A stretch of 64,000 bases of DNA from Polytrichum commune. Lineage: Eukaryota > Streptophyta > Polytrichopsida > Polytrichales > Polytrichaceae. Below, one piece after another: positions 1-12,606 of the stretch (positions are counted from its first letter, which is position 1; each line of letters begins with the position of its first letter). The DNA lies in the NCBI GenBank assembly GCA_950295325.1, contig OX485803.1, forward strand, positions 55,381,554-55,445,553, written 5' to 3'. The position numbers and the translations under genes are program-made. Below the pieces are notes generated by a model that had not been told where the DNA came from, did no database searches, and saw only the letters and a list, made by a program, of their open reading frames with translations.

Positions 1-40
1 AAAATTTCAAAAACTGTGATTGACTTGACCGTGCTTTTAG

Positions 41-1877
41 AGAGGATGGCTTTGAGTTCAGCGATGAAGAAGATATCGAAGATGACAGTGACCTTGAGCA
101 AGTTCGCCCCAGCTCTGGTAAGAGCTCAAGAATGTCTTGCAAGAATGTGTATGCCATTTCACCGAACAAAACAGATTTCCACTCCTTTTGGTATATGGGT
201 GGGTCTTGAGATTATGTTTTGTGGACATTTGATTTGCAGTGCAAATTGTCGAAGTGGATGATGCTGGCATGAATATCACTGGTAAGAATGAACTTCTTGC
301 CATTACAGATGGTGGCAAGTCTGCCTCAAAGAAAAGGAAGAATGAAGAAGCGGTGAAGGCAAAAACCAACGGAGCGGAGAAATCTGCTGCCAAGGATACT
401 GATGTTGCTATGGGCGAGCATAGTGAAGATGAAGATGGATTTCCTGTACTCGGCAAGAAGGGAGGGCCCGTGATAATTCAAACTCCAAAGAAGAAGCAAG
501 CTGTTAGCGGGTACTTAACAGCATACATCAATCTGACTTTTCATGTCCTTCCTTACATGTGAAGTGTTCTGCATCTTATTCATGAAGACCTTGTTTTGCA
601 TCTTATTCGTGCAGACCTTCTTTATATAGACTGGTAAGATCTTATTGCTCCGGGATTTAGGATATTCAGTATTAGGATGTCAGGTAATTTGGAGTTCTGG
701 TTGGTTCTTCTCTGATAAGGACTTCTTGCAATAGAGGTGATGGAACCCCGGTACCCGCTCCAGCATCTACACCAACTGCAGATGCTCCCACTTCTGCAGA
801 GGGAAAGAAGAAGAAAAAGAAGAAAAATAAGACCAAGTCTCCGGGTAAGGAGGAACAGGTAGCTAAAACACCGGAGCCCAAGGATAACGGAAAAGCTGCA
901 GAGAAGACCCCTGCCAAGACACCAACAGCGGAAGCAGGGAAGGCTTCAAAAAAAGATAGTACGCCGGTTAAGAAATACCCTAATGGATTAGAAGTGGAGG
1001 AGCTTGCGATGGGCAAACCTGACGGAAAGCAAGCTGTGGCAGGGAAAAAGGTATTTTTTACCGTTTCGAGTAATTTGAATTACTGTTTGTAATGGTTGGG
1101 AGGGTTGTGCGTGATATGAGTTTCAGAGCAATTACCTCTTGAATGGTAGGCCATTCACTGAAGATGATTACAAAATGTAATGGGAGATGAATAACTATGG
1201 AATGCCACTACTAGACGTTGGAAGTGTTGTTGAATTCCTTATTTACCGAGCACATCCACAGCATTTCTCGAGCAGATTTGCCTACCCTATTTCACCGTGT
1301 GACTTTAATTTTTTCAATTCTCAGCTCTTCACCTTTGTGACATGTGCAGGTGGCAATGCAATATACTGGAAAACTACAGTCAAATGGCAAGATTTTTGAC
1401 TCGACTGTTGGCAAGAAACCATTTGAGTTCAGATTAGGTAAGCAAAACATCATTTCCGCCTTCGTTAATGGCAGTGAAGGTTCTGCACTGAAGTGATTCT
1501 TTCGCAAAGCTGGCGGTTAGAGCTACTTCTTTTCCCTTGGTCTGTGTGATGCATAATTGATGGGCTTTCTGGAAATGTAATTTTTGCAGGTGTTGGAGAG
1601 GTCATCAAAGGCTGGGATGTGGGGGTTAATGGCATGAGAGTAGGTGACAAGAGAAGGCTTACGATTCCTCCTCAGATGGCGTAAGTTCCTCTTTACACAT
1701 AGATTTGTGTCATTTATCTATCCTTCACACAGGGAATCATCACCATCGTTTATAATTTTGAAATATGAACTGAATCGTTACTGTTCTATCTGCAGGTATG
1801 GACCGAAAGGAGTGAAGGGTACGATTCCCGGGAACGCATGGTTGACATTTGATGTGGAGCTGGTGAATGTCAAGTGA
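41..1877 (+). CDS. FKBP53-like nuclear FK506-binding peptidyl-prolyl isomerase (3' part)
   Basis: Peptidyl-prolyl cis-trans isomerase of the nuclear FKBP class, related to Arabidopsis FKBP53, a histone chaperone. Exons read as 41-117, 240-510, 735-1050, 1350-1437, 1590-1680 and 1796-1877; phases close and 307 residues are visible. The first exon begins inside a codon after an AG acceptor, so the 5' end lies off the window. Order: an acidic run ([18 protein letters not shown]), a Lys/Ala/Pro-rich linker with a poly-Lys block ([11 protein letters not shown]) resembling a nuclear localisation signal, then a C-terminal FKBP domain of about 115 residues. That domain starts at [15 protein letters not shown], carries [22 protein letters not shown] and [15 protein letters not shown], and ends [12 protein letters not shown] before the stop. 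Known of the family: acidic tails of FKBP53 bind histones. The N-terminal nucleoplasmin-like domain is expected but outside the window, so FKBP43 versus FKBP53 identity is open. Confidence 0.93.
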
Positions 1878-2936
1878 TCCGTCACGAGTAGTGGGTTTTA
1901 TATGCAGATTACATCTGTTTTCATGAAGAGCTATAGGATATGCGGGTGGGCTAGTGCAAATTTGAAAGCCGTCAGCCTGAAAAATGGGGTTCATGTAATT
2001 TTCATGATAGCGCCCATATGAAAGCTCTGCTTAAGGCATTGTAGAGTGTGCACTATAATGGGGTTGACGAAGTTGGAACCCTCGGCAGCATTGACAAATT
2101 TTGTTCTGATTCATATAAATTTTCATTAATGAAACTGAAATTATTCTGAGTCAGGTGATTTTGCTTTAAAGTGCTATACTCCTGTCACAGTAACAGTTTG
2201 TATTTGGTCAGCGATGCTGTGGTAATTTGCATCCAATGTTGGTCAGAAATCGAGTGTCTATGGCGGACTGCTGTGTGGCCTATCCTTGATTTTGAGAAGT
2301 TAATTGTCATGTTACTGCGACTGCTGGTAATCAATTGAATTCGCAAGTGCATGTATTGATGCATTTTGGGTTTGGGAAATTAGACCATGTTATACATAAC
2401 CCTGACAAGGTTTGGGTCCCAACAAGCTGACAAGCTGATGCATAACCGATTATAAACAATATTAGATACTTCTGATACAATGTCGTGGAAGGGGAGGCCA
2501 CACACGTTCAAATATTCCGGTTTCAAAATGGACTTTGGTAAGCATATTTGCCATGTTAGGCACATGTCAAGGCCGAAATTCTTTTGCTTTTGGCTTGCTG
2601 AACAATGTCTCAAAACCGGCATTTTCAAACACACGGCTCCTCCCCTGAAGGTTGTAATTGTGAACACCATTTTTCAACAGGGTCGAAAACCTGAGGCCAT
2701 TCTAGGTGTTCCTGGCCACTTCAAACTGCATAATTGCTTGCAACAAGAGTATTGAAGCGACATTCATATCTATCATGCGTCTGCACTTTGGTTCGAATCC
2801 AGCTTGTTGTGAACAGTTTGTTCTCCAATGTACATAAGATCTCAAATGCACAAAACTCTCCAAAAATTTGTCCCCACATCTTCAACTGAACGTTCGTAGT
2901 CTGTTAGAAAACACAGAAATTCATCATCCATTAACT
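1878..2936. other. 3' flank of the FKBP gene, no gene seen
   Basis: Probable 3' untranslated sequence followed by AT-rich intergenic DNA. Only short unconserved open frames occur on either strand. I see no repeat family member and no RNA gene here. Confidence 0.5.
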
Positions 2937-2937
2937 A

Positions 2938-3344
2938 CACTAAATAATATATGTAGTGTTACCAATTCTAATTACTCTGCTCAATACTAATCCTAAACCC
3001 TGGTGCAGTGTCACCACACTAAATGCTAACCTAGCATTATTTGTCATTTTTTGTAAACGTTTTTGGGGAATATAGATTTTTTGGGGAATATAGATTTATA
3101 GTCTTGCAGTTACTGTTGCTTGCTAAGTGATTTTTCATCCAAATTTCAATCATCAATGTCAATATTTCAACACATATTTGTTAGGATGCGAATCATACCA
3201 AATCTTGATTCAATAATTAGCATTTGGGTGAACGATAAGTAAGTTGGGATGACAGTACTTGTAAACTTATTCATAAATAGCATCACTAGAAAAGTTACCA
3301 TAGTGACATAAAACACCATATGACACTAAATACAATATTTAGTG
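2938..3344. mobile_element. Foldback MITE, Tc1/mariner (TA) type, copy F1
   Basis: Non-autonomous element flanked by TA on each side. The ends are inverted (CACTAAATA near the left end, TATTTAGTG at the right), and each end is itself nearly palindromic. The interior matches copies at 13555-13895 (inverted) and 32829-33204, including the shared segment ACCAATTCTAATT and a block on nonspecific-looking AT-rich sequence. No coding capacity. Confidence 0.7.
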
Positions 3345-3411
3345 TAGTTCTTCCATTCTGTAGATTTGTTTACAAGCACATTGTATGCTTGTATGTCTCT
3401 ATGAACACTAA

Positions 3412-3908
3412 GGGCCGCTTCACACTTTGGCCATCCAAGTCGAGAGGCCGTGGGATTAAATGGCCAAACTTTGTTGAGAGTCCAAAGAAATGGGTTGAAA
3501 ATAGTCAATCAAATATAGGAATTGGAGCCTTCGGTCGGGCACAGTGTGAAGCCTCCAAAGGTCAAGCCCAAAATCCAAAGGAAGAAGGAGCATCCCACTT
3601 TATTCCATGCCCAAAACAAGTCCTCCAATCTAATGGCCAAGATCTTATCAATGTTTGATTTTTTAATGAAAAAAATTCGACGGCCTCTCAACGAGAGTTT
3701 GGGTTTCCATTCTCGTCCAACCCAAACTTCCTTTGAGATTCCATCGTCTTGGTCAAAAAGTATTGTCATGTAGGCATTTTAAATTGCGACGGCCTTTGGA
3801 CTTTGGCCTCTAGTGTGAAGGGTCGAGAGGCTGAATTCTTGGTTTCTTGCAATCTGATTGGTGAAAATCAACAGCCTCTCAACCTTCGGCCATGGTGTGA
3901 AGCGGCCC
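3412..3908. mobile_element. Harbinger-like MITE with GGGCCGCTTCACAC ends
   Basis: A 497-bp element bounded by TAA on both sides (3409-3411 and 3909-3911), matching the 3-bp TWA duplication of PIF/Harbinger elements. The left end GGGCCGCTTCACAC is mirrored by GTGTGAAGCGGCCC at the right. The outermost 9 bases equal those of the 540-bp family at 18483, 21927 and 32182, but the interior differs. No transposase frame. Confidence 0.75.
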
Positions 3909-3911
3909 TAA

Positions 3912-5779
3912 TCCCCTTTTGACCACCTTCCACACATAATTAGCATTGTCCCATGCAGGGTACATAGGAATTGCAATGTAGATCTTTGCTTGCACTCTCT
4001 TCAATCAAGTTGCTCTGCCCTTTCTCCTCCCCTCAACACACCTCCTCAACTCCCTCCAATGCTCTTTGGAACTTTCCTAACATCATTAAGTTGCTAATCA
4101 ACCATTCCATTCTAATATTAGCAATACATTGTGTCACTCGAGCTTTTCAACCTGAATTTGCCAATGCAGTGCTCTATTGTGAGAATAAACAAAGTATGAT
4201 TCTAAACATAATGTGGTTTATTTCCAGTCCCACCTAACGTACACACTCAGCTAAATAATGTTATGCGAACTTTAAGAGGTTTTTGAATAGGAGGCGGCAA
4301 AACTTGATGTGGATTTTTGCATCAATCGACCAACCTTTTGTATTATAATACTCTAACTAGAGCTCTAGAAACTTGGTCCAAATATTGGGGAGCCAAAGTC
4401 ATAGCTCCCAATTGTTAGAAGTAGGGGTCACCTCTCATTATTTTATTCTTAAGGTTTTCTAAGGTAAGTAGTTTAGGATTACAATTAGGGTTACTTTAGG
4501 CTTGGGACATTGATTTCCAATCAGAGAGGATAAGTAGGTGCGGGGTGGTAGTGTAGTTGGAGTTGCCACGAGGTTCCAAGGTGGCTTCTCTTTTTGAAAG
4601 ACAATCCTTGGAGTCTTCATTGAGAAGAAATGGTTAAGTAGTAGCAACATTTCCTCTCCCTTTGCATCAATATAGAGCTTCCATGAATCCATTTTTGGTA
4701 ACATGTAAAGTGTTTTATTCAAGTTTTGAAACGTACAGGTAGGACAAGTATGAATTGGACCTCACTTTGTTGGACGTCCCTCAAGTGCACACTATTCTTT
4801 ATCCAACTGAAATACCATGACCTACATTGTAGGCCTCTAATGGTATATATTGTGGGTTGGAATACAGAGTGCACCCACAATAATATTCCCAATGTTTTTA
4901 GTGTCGGTTTCGTCATATGTAGTGTGGCACATAGTATATACCAATAAACCATGTAGACAAACAAAGTGGCTCAAATTAATTATTTCCACATTAATTTTCC
5001 ACCCACATAAATAGGACAATTTAGTATACCTATCATATCATTAATCCTTTACTATAATCGTGGGGGGAGCTTGTGAGGACGAGGGAAAAAACAACCAAAG
5101 GTTGTTTTTTTTGGATCGGGGCAACTACTTCGACTAATACATTATCCACACTTACTGGTGAGTGTGGTTAGTGAATGATCAAACTCCGTTCATTGGCACT
5201 AGTAAGTATGGGGCTAATTCTCTTCCTGGCTGCTCCTCCTCCAAAAACTTAGCGCAGATCCTACTGATCGACTAGTGAACGATTATATTTCTCCTACATC
5301 ACATCTAGTTGTTGTTGCTGATGAAAAATAGTGAAAAAATACACCACGATGGTAGGAGAGGTTCATCAGCCATGCCCATGAACATGTGTGGGGATGTTAT
5401 AAGTTAGACTTTGCATCTTAGCACTCAACATATCAGCTGTTGTTGACATGTCATGTCATTGGAAGCAAGCACAACGAATATAGATTGTAGCAAGTGACCT
5501 TCATGACAAGTGAACGCTACATTTCATTTTATTTAACACGTGTCGTCCTGCTACAGGCCGTAGCAAGGCTCCTCGTGTACAATATCTAATATGTATTGTT
5601 GTTGCTCGTGCACATGATTCAAGAGGAACACAAGCAACTAGCGACACGATCTTTCTTGCAATCATGCATGAAATTTCTCTGTAGCATCGCCGCCTCCACT
5701 TAACAATCACTGTGATAAAGAATTATTCTCTGTATTGGAGTCTTTGGGGTAAACACGGAATTGCAATGTGAACAGGAAT
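3912..5779. other. Intergenic, AT-rich, no gene
   Basis: Only short unconserved frames. Around 5147-5215 lies a near-palindrome (CCACACTTACTGGTGAGTG) followed by a segment that recurs at 11520-11590, so a small dispersed repeat is present. The last few hundred bases should hold the promoter of the next gene; I see no distinct TATA box that I would defend. Confidence 0.4.
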
Positions 5780-5788
5780 AAACCCTAG
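5780..5788 (+). promoter_or_regulatory. Telo-box (AAACCCTAG) in the leader of the LpxB-related gene
   Basis: AAACCCTAG lies 79 bases upstream of the predicted start codon. The telo-box is a known plant promoter/leader element, common in genes active in dividing cells. The motif is seen; the function is inferred. Confidence 0.4.
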
Positions 5789-5866
5789 ATTCGACGACAC
5801 GACCAGGGATGAAGTAGGGTTCAACAAAAATTCAGTGTTGCTGCGGAAAGAATTGAGTTCAACACA

Positions 5867-8800
5867 ATGCTCGGTTGTATCATCAGATTTTATCCTCCGG
5901 TTCGAAGTCATCCTCAGGTTCCTGTGGTCACAACAACTAAATCCCGCCATGGGAGGTTCGCTCATCTTCGCCATGCACATCATGGATTGGCAGTACCAGG
6001 TATGTCTCAAGTTTGTTCTGGACATCATTTCAGGCTTCGAAAACATGATGAATGAATTGTGCGTATCGATATCGGATTTTCTTTCTCTCGCTGTGTGCAA
6101 TCCTTAAGTGTGGAACATTCTTGTGCTAATAGGCATTGAATGATTATCCCTAGTCCTGGTTGTTTTTGGTGAGTAACGCAAGGGGGCCTCAAATGGACAC
6201 TTTTAGCTCTGCACCCACTTCTTATAGGATATGAAACACGCGATTAGTGCAAGGTTATTGTTGAATCCAAATCGTCTCCATAGCCATTTTCCTCATAATT
6301 TTTGGAGCTCATATGGATATCTCCTTCATTATCAGAGTGAAGATTCGTGTGCATGCTCGTTAAATGTTCATATACGTCCCCCCAAATATGTTGACTATGG
6401 AGCCTAGAGTGGTTAACAGTTTTTGAGCTTGTAGTCCAATACTTTTAAACACATATCTATTTGGTGTCCGTTCTTATATCCACACATAACCACACATATC
6501 CATACACCACTTAAATATAGGTGTCAGATTATGAAAAGTAACTGAGAAAGGCCTGCATACCTTATGTTGTGTGATCTGGTTGATGGACTCTTTACTAGGC
6601 TTGCCGGTGTCGAATTCAAGTGCAAGTTGTGTCCAATCAAAAGTGGCAAAAATTTCAGTACCTCTGATGCACAATGTGGAAGAGGGCGATTTGGACGCGA
6701 ACTGGAAACTCAAAGAGCCCTCTGATCCCATCACTACTCGAAGCCTGTTGTGCCTAAGTAATGGTCATGGTGAAGATTCTATTGCTGCATCTATTCTCAC
6801 ACAGATTTTGGTACGTCACTTACTATTTTCGTCATGGGGGTCTCTTTTTTAAATATCAGAAAATGGGGGCTTAGGGATCTGTATTTTTATTGTTTGATAG
6901 TCTTAAGACAACGAGAGTATTTATTTAGTATGGTCGGTGTGAGTATATGCATAGGTGAAGCTCATAATGTTTTAAAAATTCACCCGATTTTTTGCTGCAA
7001 TTTCATATGCGGTTCTCTTCAGTTTATCATCGTCAATAAGCACTTTCTTTGATTCCCTTCTGTGAAGCAATAATCCTTCCACTATCTCAATTTGAAAGCC
7101 ATACTGATGTCAATAAATGACCTGCTCTCTGATTATATATTCAGACATATGAAAAGAAAGAAGGCGTCAACTTGAAGGTCGAAGCATTGCCTCTTGTAGG
7201 TGAAGGTCATGTCTATCGCCGGATGGGAATTCCAACAGTGGGCCCAGCGAAGACTATGCCCAGTGGAGGGTAAGAAGATTGTCTTGTTTGTTTGTATTGT
7301 CATCGGAAGTTCAAAGGTAGAGTATCCTTGAGTTGTGAACTGCTTGGAATGTTTTTGCTTGTACAGACTAAGTGTACTCATTTAGTGGTAGTTTATGTCA
7401 TGTTTAAGGCTGTGGCTTGAGAAACCAGTAAGTCAATATATTTTTGGTATGGTGTGAACCTGATTAAGTATGATATGAGGGACAGGTTCATATACATGGA
7501 CGTCATGCAAACAATTCACGATATTCGAGCAGGTCTAGTCTCACTTACACTTGAGCAGGTACATTTCAACAAGCAATTACTGTTAGTGGTCATGTCAGAC
7601 AAAGTTCTGCCTGTTCTTTTGCTGCCAAACATTTCATACGTAAGTCATGCTATTATGCATAAACCTGGCATGTGTGATGGACATAGCAGTTCTTTAAATT
7701 TCCACTTAGGCCCTCAATATTGAAGAGTCCATTTCTTACTCTGTCTGATTGCCTATCTTTCTGTGATCGCTTTACCCAATGTGTCGAGATGCTGTTTTGT
7801 CTTATGTGGTATTTGAGACTTTTTCATGTTATGTAAAGACTTTTGAACATTTAAACTTGTTGTTTGTACTTAAATTCTCATATGGGAAGTGTAGTGGGGG
7901 GTTGTTGCAGATTGGGTTGACAAGAATCCAGATGGGGTTCTTCTTGCAGTTGGAGATGTATTCCCTTTGGCTGTTGCTTGGTTAGCTTCCAAGCGTTTTA
8001 AGAGGAATTCAAGAGTGAAAAGTTTGGGAGAGATAAAAAGTTTCTATGCTTTTGTGGGAACAGCCAAGAGTGAATTTTATGTTCGTGATAGTGATGGTTC
8101 TCGTCTTGACCTCAACTGGCTCAATCACTGTGAGTGCAATTTTCACTTGACGTTGTGGTCTAAAGGAGCATGCAAATCTGCTACACAGAATCTGTTATGT
8201 CTGCTGAAACCAAACGAAAGTAGAGATGTACTATTGACTTGTACATTGTCTGGCACTGGCTTCCATCAGTATCTTTTGAGGATATTTCTTCCATTTGTCT
8301 GTTGTGTTTGAGAGAGTCTTTTTTGAACTACTATTGTATTTTGTAGCAGTGGAGTTACTGCTTTTTCCTGGAAGTGTTTATTATCCTTGGGAGCGAGCTT
8401 TGATGTCTGACACCCTTTGCAGGTACACTCTACCCTGGCTGTCTTGACAACTTCGAGGATACTTGAGGTCTTCATCGTTTCTACCAGAACTCTGCATTGA
8501 CCTATACTAGAGTTGTACGGAACTTTTTATAATTGTTGTTTTCAGCTATTTCAGTTTGGAATCCATGATTTTGCACTCATCATGAAGCCATTTCCAAATA
8601 GCCAACCTTTTCTATTGGATTATTTTCAGGTTGTTGTCCTTACCTATTTTGTTCTTTCCTGTGGCTGGCCTTTCTGAAATACTTATGAGGACTTTCTTGC
8701 AGGCTGGTGGTACCTAGAGATGGCTTGACTGCAGAGTATCTACAAAAGCATGTGCCACAAGCAGCTCAGACCAAGGTACAATGATTTTTCATTTTTCAAA

Positions 8801-10786
8801 GGCTTGAAGAGTGCCGAGGTTAGACAATACACTGAGCATGCTTGAGGAACAGTGAGTTAGAACCCGTATATACTATCTTTGCAGCTCTGCAGAATAGAGT
8901 ATTTATTTCTCATTAAATGATGACCACTATGCAGATTCAAAACCTAGGGAACCCCATGATGGACGATCTTCAGCCCATAGGAGGTCTTGACTTCCTTGAG
9001 AAGTACAAACCGGCAAGGTTTATTGCTGTTCTTCCAGGGTCCAGAGCACCGGAGGTATCCATATGTTCTGTAGATATTTTGAGAACAAGTTTGCCTTGAG
9101 TGTCAATTTCAAAATTCTCTTTGAGGATGTCTAGTTAGTTTTGGTACAATGTTCAGTTGCGTCTATCTCACTAGGCAAAAGTGCACACTATATGAGGCTC
9201 GCATGTGGAGAGAGGTGGGATATGACCTGCAATTAAGTAGCAACTGTGCAACAGGATTGATCCAATTATCCATCTTATGTGGACTCAAGTAACATTTTGT
9301 TATGTTTTGAATATGTCCGATTTTAACAGGTGCACAGTAACTGGAAACAACTAGTGGTTTCTGTGCAAGAAGCATCACTATTATTCACCAAAGAAAAACT
9401 TGTTTTCCTTGTTCCGGTTGTACCATTTCTTGATCCGGGTCCATTCATCCAGTCACTGACAGAGGCAAACTGGCAACCTCATGCTATGAGTCTTGATGCG
9501 TACAATGCTAGGTGAGATTCCTCGACACTGTGAGCTTTTGTTATTAACTGAATTTGGATGCATACAATTTGGATCTGACATACATTTGCTGTACATGCAT
9601 AAGAATTGGTTCCAGTATTCAATGCTCAGTTGCAATGCCACAGGTGGTCTTCTCATTAATATGCAATTTTAACCAAGAGAGACTAGGATGTGGAACATGC
9701 TGAGCTGCTCATAAATGCAATGCTTTTTTTTTTATTGAAAACCGGATTTCGCAAGGTTGCCTTGATGGGTAAATGTAATGTTCCGATTGTGAATGAGCAT
9801 TTGGCGCAATGAATGTCAAGATGTTTGTGTATGTTCCTGTTCTGTTATTTAATGTGGAATGTTGTTGTATTTGTAATCCGGGCTTCAACATGCAGGAAAC
9901 CTATGTCAGCATGGGCTTATGATGTTAGAATTCTCCAAGGTCAAGCAACACGTTCGCTTGAAAGCTTCTGGCCTGCAAATAATGGAGTTGCAATGGCAGC
10001 ATTTGAAAGACTTAATGCAGTAATTATCCTCATCCGGGGTAACTATAGTGATGTAGCTTTTTGGGCAGAGACTGCCATTGCCATGGCTGGGACTGCAACA
10101 GAGCAACTTGTAAGTCTTCAACCTCTTACTCTTGAGAAGAGATTTGTTTTCTGTATATTTTCTGCCACTGTGTAATTTCAAGAAGACACATTTCACTGAT
10201 TGGTTTTTTATTTGCAGCCTTTGATTTGATCCCATCTTTGACATCCTGCCGCAGAGTACATGAAAGTTACAGGAATGGTTGTTAGTTACTCCTCGACTGA
10301 TTCTAATGTACCATCACATTCATTTTGAACATGCAGGTAGGGCAAGGGAAACCGGTTTTCAGTATACCAGGCCAGGGGCCACAATTCACAGCCTCTTTTG
10401 CAGAGGCACAATCGCGGCTACTTGGGGAATCTGTAAGTGTCAAACTATATTCATAATTACCTCCTCGGATTATTTTCCTACCTCCAGCATGTGATGGAAC
10501 TTTGAGAAGATGGTTGTAGTGATCATTGACAGAGATTCTGAGAAATTTTGCAAATTTATCTTCCACCTTTTGGGGTTGGTGTAAATCAGAAGGAACTTTT
10601 TTGATGACTTGCTTCTTGCAGATAATTCTGAATGCCAATTGCAAGGAGTTGGCCAAACAAATGAAGGCTACATTATCAGATTCTGGACAACTAGCTCGAA
10701 TTAAGGAAAATGGCTGTATTCGAATGGGTGAAGCAGGCGCTGGCAGGCGTATTGCAGAGCAACTCTGGAATCTGATCCTCCAGTAG
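5867..10786 (+). CDS. Lipid-A-disaccharide synthase-related protein (cyanobacterial type), organelle-targeted
   Basis: Exons: 5867-5999, 6599-6810, 7145-7269, 7486-7558, 7895-8129, 8347-8422, 8703-8775, 8935-9054, 9330-9511, 9896-10109, 10337-10432, 10622-10786; 567 codons, all phases closing. The start is the first in-frame ATG after a stop at 5810. Residues 1-70 are rich in Arg, His and Ser and poor in acid, as in a plastid or mitochondrial transit peptide. The core matches the LpxB-related family known mainly from cyanobacteria: SNGHGED (98-104), PLVGEGHVYRRMGIP (about 131-145), AKTMPSGGFIYMD, LLAVGDVFPLAVAWL, YYPWERALM, LGNPMMDDL (313-321), LPGSRAPE (342-349) and IPGQGPQFTASFAEAQ. A GT-B-like glycosyltransferase fold is likely; the substrate is unknown, and true lipid A synthesis should not be assumed. 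The acceptor of exon 6 is a TAGCAG tandem site, so two forms differing by one residue are possible. The boundaries of exons 1 and 5 are the least certain. Confidence 0.9.
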
Positions 10787-10931
10787 TCCTCCGATCGCTA
10801 TGTATATGAATTCTTACAGAAGTCTAGAAGGTTTATATTGCTGCTGCTTGGGTATATTGGACCAATTGATTGTACCAGATCAGGGTGAGAACATCATGTT
10901 GTTGACTCAGGAATTAGGATTCTTGGCCAAC

Positions 10932-11113
10932 TTGTGTTTTTTCAGGAGTGAAAATAATGCAAATTGTACTTCCATAGTACACGAGTCCTAGTCCGACATT
11001 CCAAAGTGATAGATGCAACCAGTTGTGTTTTCCCATGAGCGAAAATAATGCAAATTGTACTTCCATAGTACATGAGTCCTAGTCTGACATTCCAAAGTGA
11101 TAGATGCAACCAG
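10932..11113. repeat. 91-bp direct tandem duplication
   Basis: Two adjacent copies, each beginning TTGTGTTTT and containing GAAAATAATGCAAATTGTAC, about 97% alike. A third partial start follows at 11114. It lies just past the stop of the LpxB-related gene and may be in its 3' untranslated region. Confidence 0.9.
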
Positions 11114-11401
11114 TTGTGTTCTTCCAGTATTTTGGGTTACAGAGCTCCACTCAAAGTAAACATTGGTTTCTTTGTTGGTAGATCGTTGAGCAGGTTAATG
11201 AGAAGTGGAATGCAGGCATGTGCATGAGCCTCTTTTTTGTAATCCTAATGCCTTGGGATGATTTGGAGCACATTTCACTGACCATTTGGAGGATATGTAG
11301 ATAATACTTTTTACCGAGAATCTCATCTGAAAGTGTGATTTCTGAGCAGATTTCTACTTAAGTGGTTGCCAAGCACCAATGGATGTTGTTTCGGAATATT
11401 A

Positions 11402-12532
11402 GGGGCTGTTTACACACAACCACAAACATGGTGGTTGATGGTTATAGTTTACTTTCTTTGGCTCCCTTTATGAGGGATAAGTTGCATTGATGACAACCAC
11501 ACTCACAACTACTTATACTCCACCCACACCTACTGGTGGGTGTGGCCAGTGAAGGATCAAACTCCATTCATTGGCACCGGTAAGTGTGGATGTGATTATA
11601 ATCATAGGCTTGTTTTTCTCCGGAAAACCTACATTGATTATCCCAATTAATGCGTGTTACTCTTCGGAGTTGGGTAGTGCTATAACTACTTAATGAGAAT
11701 GTAATTTTTCATCAAGCAAAGTCATTTAGATTATGTATTGCTTGAACAACCTATTGAGCTTTTGATAGTAAATTTAACTCTTAAGATGTTATTGCACTCT
11801 TGAGTTCAATTTCTACAATCGAAAGTTCAATGGGTTGTTCGGACATTATAGAATATAAGTGACTTTCCTTGGTTTACAATTTACATTCCCATTTAGTAGT
11901 TATTGCATTGTGTAACTCCGAAAGGTAAGGGGTTGTATCGTGGACCATGAAGTTGTCCCTAAAATATGTGATTGGTTGTTGAACTTGTTCTTGACACTTC
12001 GGTTTGTATTAAAATATAATAAAATGTAAGAGTGACCATGGAACTTGAGGCCCCCAAAAAGTCTATTTTCAAGCTTATATTATCTACTGTCATGGTCCAA
12101 CACATTTTGTGGTGGGAGAGGCAAAAGAGGTTCTCTCGCTGCATATGTGAGGGAACCATGGCAGAGAAATGCCGTTTTAATTTTTTTTAAATCTTCCTTT
12201 TTGTTTTGTTTTTTTTATTTTTATTTTTGTTTTGCCCAAACATTTCCGTAGTTACGTGGAAAAGAGGGAAGAAGGGGAGAGGTCAAACATGAAGAAAATT
12301 CTCAAAACTGCCCTTCTTGGACATATATTAAATAAAATCAGCACATCCTTTTCTTGGTGCATGGTCACTTCTCTTGGTCCACGTTCAGCTTACACCTAGT
12401 CAAGGGCCCAAAGGCTTTGAAAATTGATTTTTTTAAAGAAATTAGACCCTAGAAATGTGACCCTGAGGTGTGACCATGAAAAAATGCCCTCTGACATGGG
12501 ACAACTTCACGGTCCATGATGTAAACAACCCC
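11402..12532. mobile_element. Harbinger-like non-autonomous element, 1.13 kb
   Basis: Ends GGGGCTGTTTACA and TGTAAACAACCCC are inverted. Flanks are TTA on the left (11399-11401) and TAA on the right, both TWA though not identical. The interior shows a further internal inversion (AATTAATGCGTGTTACTC near 11648 against a reversed counterpart near 12540-12600) and a T-rich run at 12180-12235. No transposase frame is recognisable. Confidence 0.6.
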
Positions 12533-12606
12533 TAACATGCACTAATTGGGATAATCAGTGTAGTACAGACCCTACCAATCGACGAGAGTAATTACCCAAC
12601 GTATTT

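Noticed and set aside
2788-2802. GGTTCGAATCC, a perfect tRNA T-arm word (B-box).
   Set aside because: No A-box, no anticodon arm and no pairing acceptor stem in the 70 bases upstream; treated as chance or a very decayed tRNA-derived sequence.
5780-10800. Genuine lipid A (outer membrane) biosynthesis locus or bacterial contamination.
   Set aside because: Eleven canonical introns and a transit-like leader show a nuclear gene; the motifs are those of the cyanobacterial LpxB-related family, not LpxB proper.
12180-12235. T-rich stretch as a terminator or regulatory site.
   Set aside because: Low-complexity sequence inside a non-autonomous transposon; no gene adjacent.
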